From: Flavobacterium lindanitolerans
Lineage (GTDB): Bacteria > Bacteroidota > Bacteroidia > Flavobacteriales > Flavobacteriaceae
Assembly: GCF_002846575.1 (NCBI RefSeq)
Contig: NZ_PJND01000007.1
Span: 1,798,001-1,862,000 of the forward strand
Direction of reading: 5' to 3'
DNA length: 64,000 nt
A program made the translations under genes and the position numbers. The notes beneath the pieces were generated by a model, which was given only the letters and a program-made list of their open reading frames with translations, searched no databases and was not told the DNA's origin. The first letter of the stretch is position 1. Every line of letters starts with the position of its first letter. This document shows, piece by piece, positions 62,867 through 64,000 of this stretch.

Positions 62867-62874
62867 TATCTTTG
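62867..62874 (+). promoter_or_regulatory. -7 box TATCTTTG for HMG-CoA lyase
   Basis: An exact TAnnTTTG match ending 7 nt before the ATG at 62882, implying a very short leader. Confidence 0.45.
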
Positions 62875-62881
62875 GATTTCT

Positions 62882-63745
62882 ATGGAACAAGTTAAAATTA
62901 TAGAATGTCCGAGGGATGCAATGCAAGGAATTAAGGCATTTATCCCTACAGAAAAAAAAGTGGACTATATCCAATCCTTATTGCGTGTTGGTTTTGATAC
63001 CATAGATTTTGGAAGTTTTGTTTCTCCTAAAGCCATTCCTCAAATGGCTGATACCGCAGAGGTTTTGTCAAAGCTTGACCTTTCGCAAACCAACAGCAAA
63101 CTTTTGGCTATTATTGCCAATACGCAAGGAGCCGAAATGGCATCAAAACATAAGGAGATACAATATTTAGGCTATCCGTTTTCTATATCAGAGAATTTCC
63201 AGATGCGTAATACACATAAAACTATTGCGGAATCGCTGGTGACTTTGCAGGAAATTCTGGATATCGCCAACGCTACAGATAAAGAAGTGGTTGCCTATCT
63301 TTCTATGGGATTTGGAAATCCGTATGGCGACCCATGGAATGTGGAAATTGTAGGCGAATGGACAGAAAAATTATCCAATATGGGCGTTAAGATTCTTTCG
63401 CTTTCAGATACTGTTGGTTCTTCAACTCCTGAAGTAATCGATTATCTTTTCTCTAATCTGATTCCAAAATACAGGCATATTGAATTTGGAGCCCATCTTC
63501 ATACAACGCCGGACAAATGGTTTGAAAAAGTAGATGCAGCTTATAAATCAGGATGCCGAAGATTTGACGGTGCCATACAAGGTTTTGGCGGTTGTCCTAT
63601 GGCAAAAGATGATTTGACAGGCAATATGCCAACAGAAAAAATGCTTTCTTATTTTACGGCAGAAAAGGTGGCCACACACACTAGCCCGATGAGTTTTGAA
63701 AGCGCTTATAATGAGGCTACAAAGATTTTTACCGTATATCATTAA
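62882..63745 (+). CDS. Hydroxymethylglutaryl-CoA lyase
   Basis: The 287-residue enzyme cleaves HMG-CoA to acetyl-CoA and acetoacetate, the last step of leucine breakdown. The HMGL-like TIM barrel is shown by VKIIECPRDAMQGIKAFIP (the catalytic RD), the metal and substrate residues in FGAHLHTTPDKW (HLH), and the active-site loop GAIQGFGGCPMAKDDLTGN (catalytic Cys in GGCP). Leucine degradation fits with the leucine-dehydrogenase-type gene elsewhere in the window. It starts close behind a TATCTTTG box. Confidence 0.93.
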   Translation: MEQVKIIECPRDAMQGIKAFIPTEKKVDYIQSLLRVGFDTIDFGSFVSPKAIPQMADTAEVLSKLDLSQTNSKLLAIIANTQGAEMASKHKEIQYLGYPFSISENFQMRNTHKTIAESLVTLQEILDIANATDKEVVAYLSMGFGNPYGDPWNVEIVGEWTEKLSNMGVKILSLSDTVGSSTPEVIDYLFSNLIPKYRHIEFGAHLHTTPDKWFEKVDAAYKSGCRRFDGAIQGFGGCPMAKDDLTGNMPTEKMLSYFTAEKVATHTSPMSFESAYNEATKIFTVYH

Positions 63746-63801
63746 ATTACGGCTCGAAATTTGATACCTTTATAGCGAGGAATTTTCAAACTTAGAAATA
63801 G

Positions 63802-64000
63802 TTGCCCAGAACCGTTATAAGCTTTCTTATCGTATTCATTTTTCTGGTTTTACCCCAAACCAAAAGCTATTCTTTTAACCTGCAGAAAGATTCTGTTTCT
63901 TATTATTTAGCCGAATCAAAAAAAATTGTATACAGTGATTTTAAAGTTGCAGAAAAACTGCTTAAAAAAGCAGAAACTGTTGCTAAAAAATCAAATGACC
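63802..64000 (+). CDS. N-terminus of an exported probable TPR/sensor protein (cut by window)
   Basis: The frame opens at TTG 63802, directly after an in-frame TAG, and is open to the window end. The first residues read MPRTVISFLIVFIFLVLPQT, a signal peptide or membrane anchor. What follows (KDSVSYYLAESKKIVYSDF, AEKLLKKAETVAKKSND) has the helical, Ala/Lys-rich look of a TPR array. Such N-termini are common in Bacteroidetes histidine kinases and LuxR-type regulators with periplasmic TPRs. Both the start codon and the family are tentative because only 66 codons are visible. Confidence 0.5.
   Translation, partial: MPRTVISFLIVFIFLVLPQTKSYSFNLQKDSVSYYLAESKKIVYSDFKVAEKLLKKAETVAKKSND

Overview
The window reads as a chromosomal segment of a gliding member of the Bacteroidota, most likely Flavobacterium or a close relative. 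The evidence is: a GldI gliding lipoprotein, a GLPGLI-family protein, a subtilase with a type IX secretion C-terminal sorting domain, a monomeric NADP-isocitrate dehydrogenase, a NusB about twice the usual length, and many AT-rich upstream regions carrying the Bacteroidetes -7 box TAnnTTTG. No rRNA, tRNA, CRISPR array, prophage or intact insertion sequence was seen. Coding density is high, and most convergent gene pairs share a strong bidirectional terminator.

Layout. 1-5.7 kb: accessory and envelope genes (methyltransferase fragment, Cys-rich HMA protein, GLPGLI pair, a large lipoprotein followed by a 54-residue membrane protein, GNAT enzyme). 5.7-11.1 kb: leftward folding and motility block with two cyclophilin-FKBP fusions, gldI and a DHH phosphoesterase, then a CLC transporter of the fluoride type. 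11.2-23.1 kb: guaA, a four-LysM receptor-like protein with small partners, pyrG-yidC, a MORN-repeat protein and mnmA, ending in a duplicated 181-bp noncoding repeat. 23.1-25.8 kb: methionine-branch genes (homoserine dehydrogenase and a cystathionine gamma-synthase type enzyme) behind a SAM-I riboswitch. 26-35.8 kb: VOC protein plus subtilase, nitronate monooxygenase, carbonic anhydrase, Raf-inhibitor-like protein, AraC regulator, a decayed acetyltransferase next to a rifampin ADP-ribosyltransferase gene, Tat-exported alkaline phosphatase, lysA. 36-46.8 kb: sucC, DUF4269 and DUF1456 genes, an esterase, TerB-like gene facing uvrB, Nudix hydrolase plus thiamine pyrophosphokinase, icd, rplS. 47-58.3 kb: orphan response regulator, trmD, a third cyclophilin-FKBP fusion, thioredoxin-like protein, CsaA, WG-repeat protein, ABC exporter, leucine dehydrogenase type enzyme, nusB-DUF1573-yajC. 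58.3-64 kb: DUF1801-type protein, pepT, VOC-VOC-HD cluster, pyrD, HMG-CoA lyase, and the start of a probable TPR protein.

The noncoding DNA is the most informative part. It holds a SAM-I riboswitch with a visible terminator/antiterminator switch. It holds three dispersed copies of a palindromic element with a conserved 13-nt loop, one of them inverted. There is also a perfect 24-bp-arm palindrome without a T tract, short AT-rich satellite-like repeats next to stop codons, and a multiply frameshifted GNAT pseudogene abutting arr. I do not see a clear undescribed multi-gene defence or secretion system. The best candidates for something new are the lipoprotein/small membrane protein pair at 2.7-4.3 kb, the repeat families, and the set of cyclophilin-FKBP fusions predicted to sit in three compartments.
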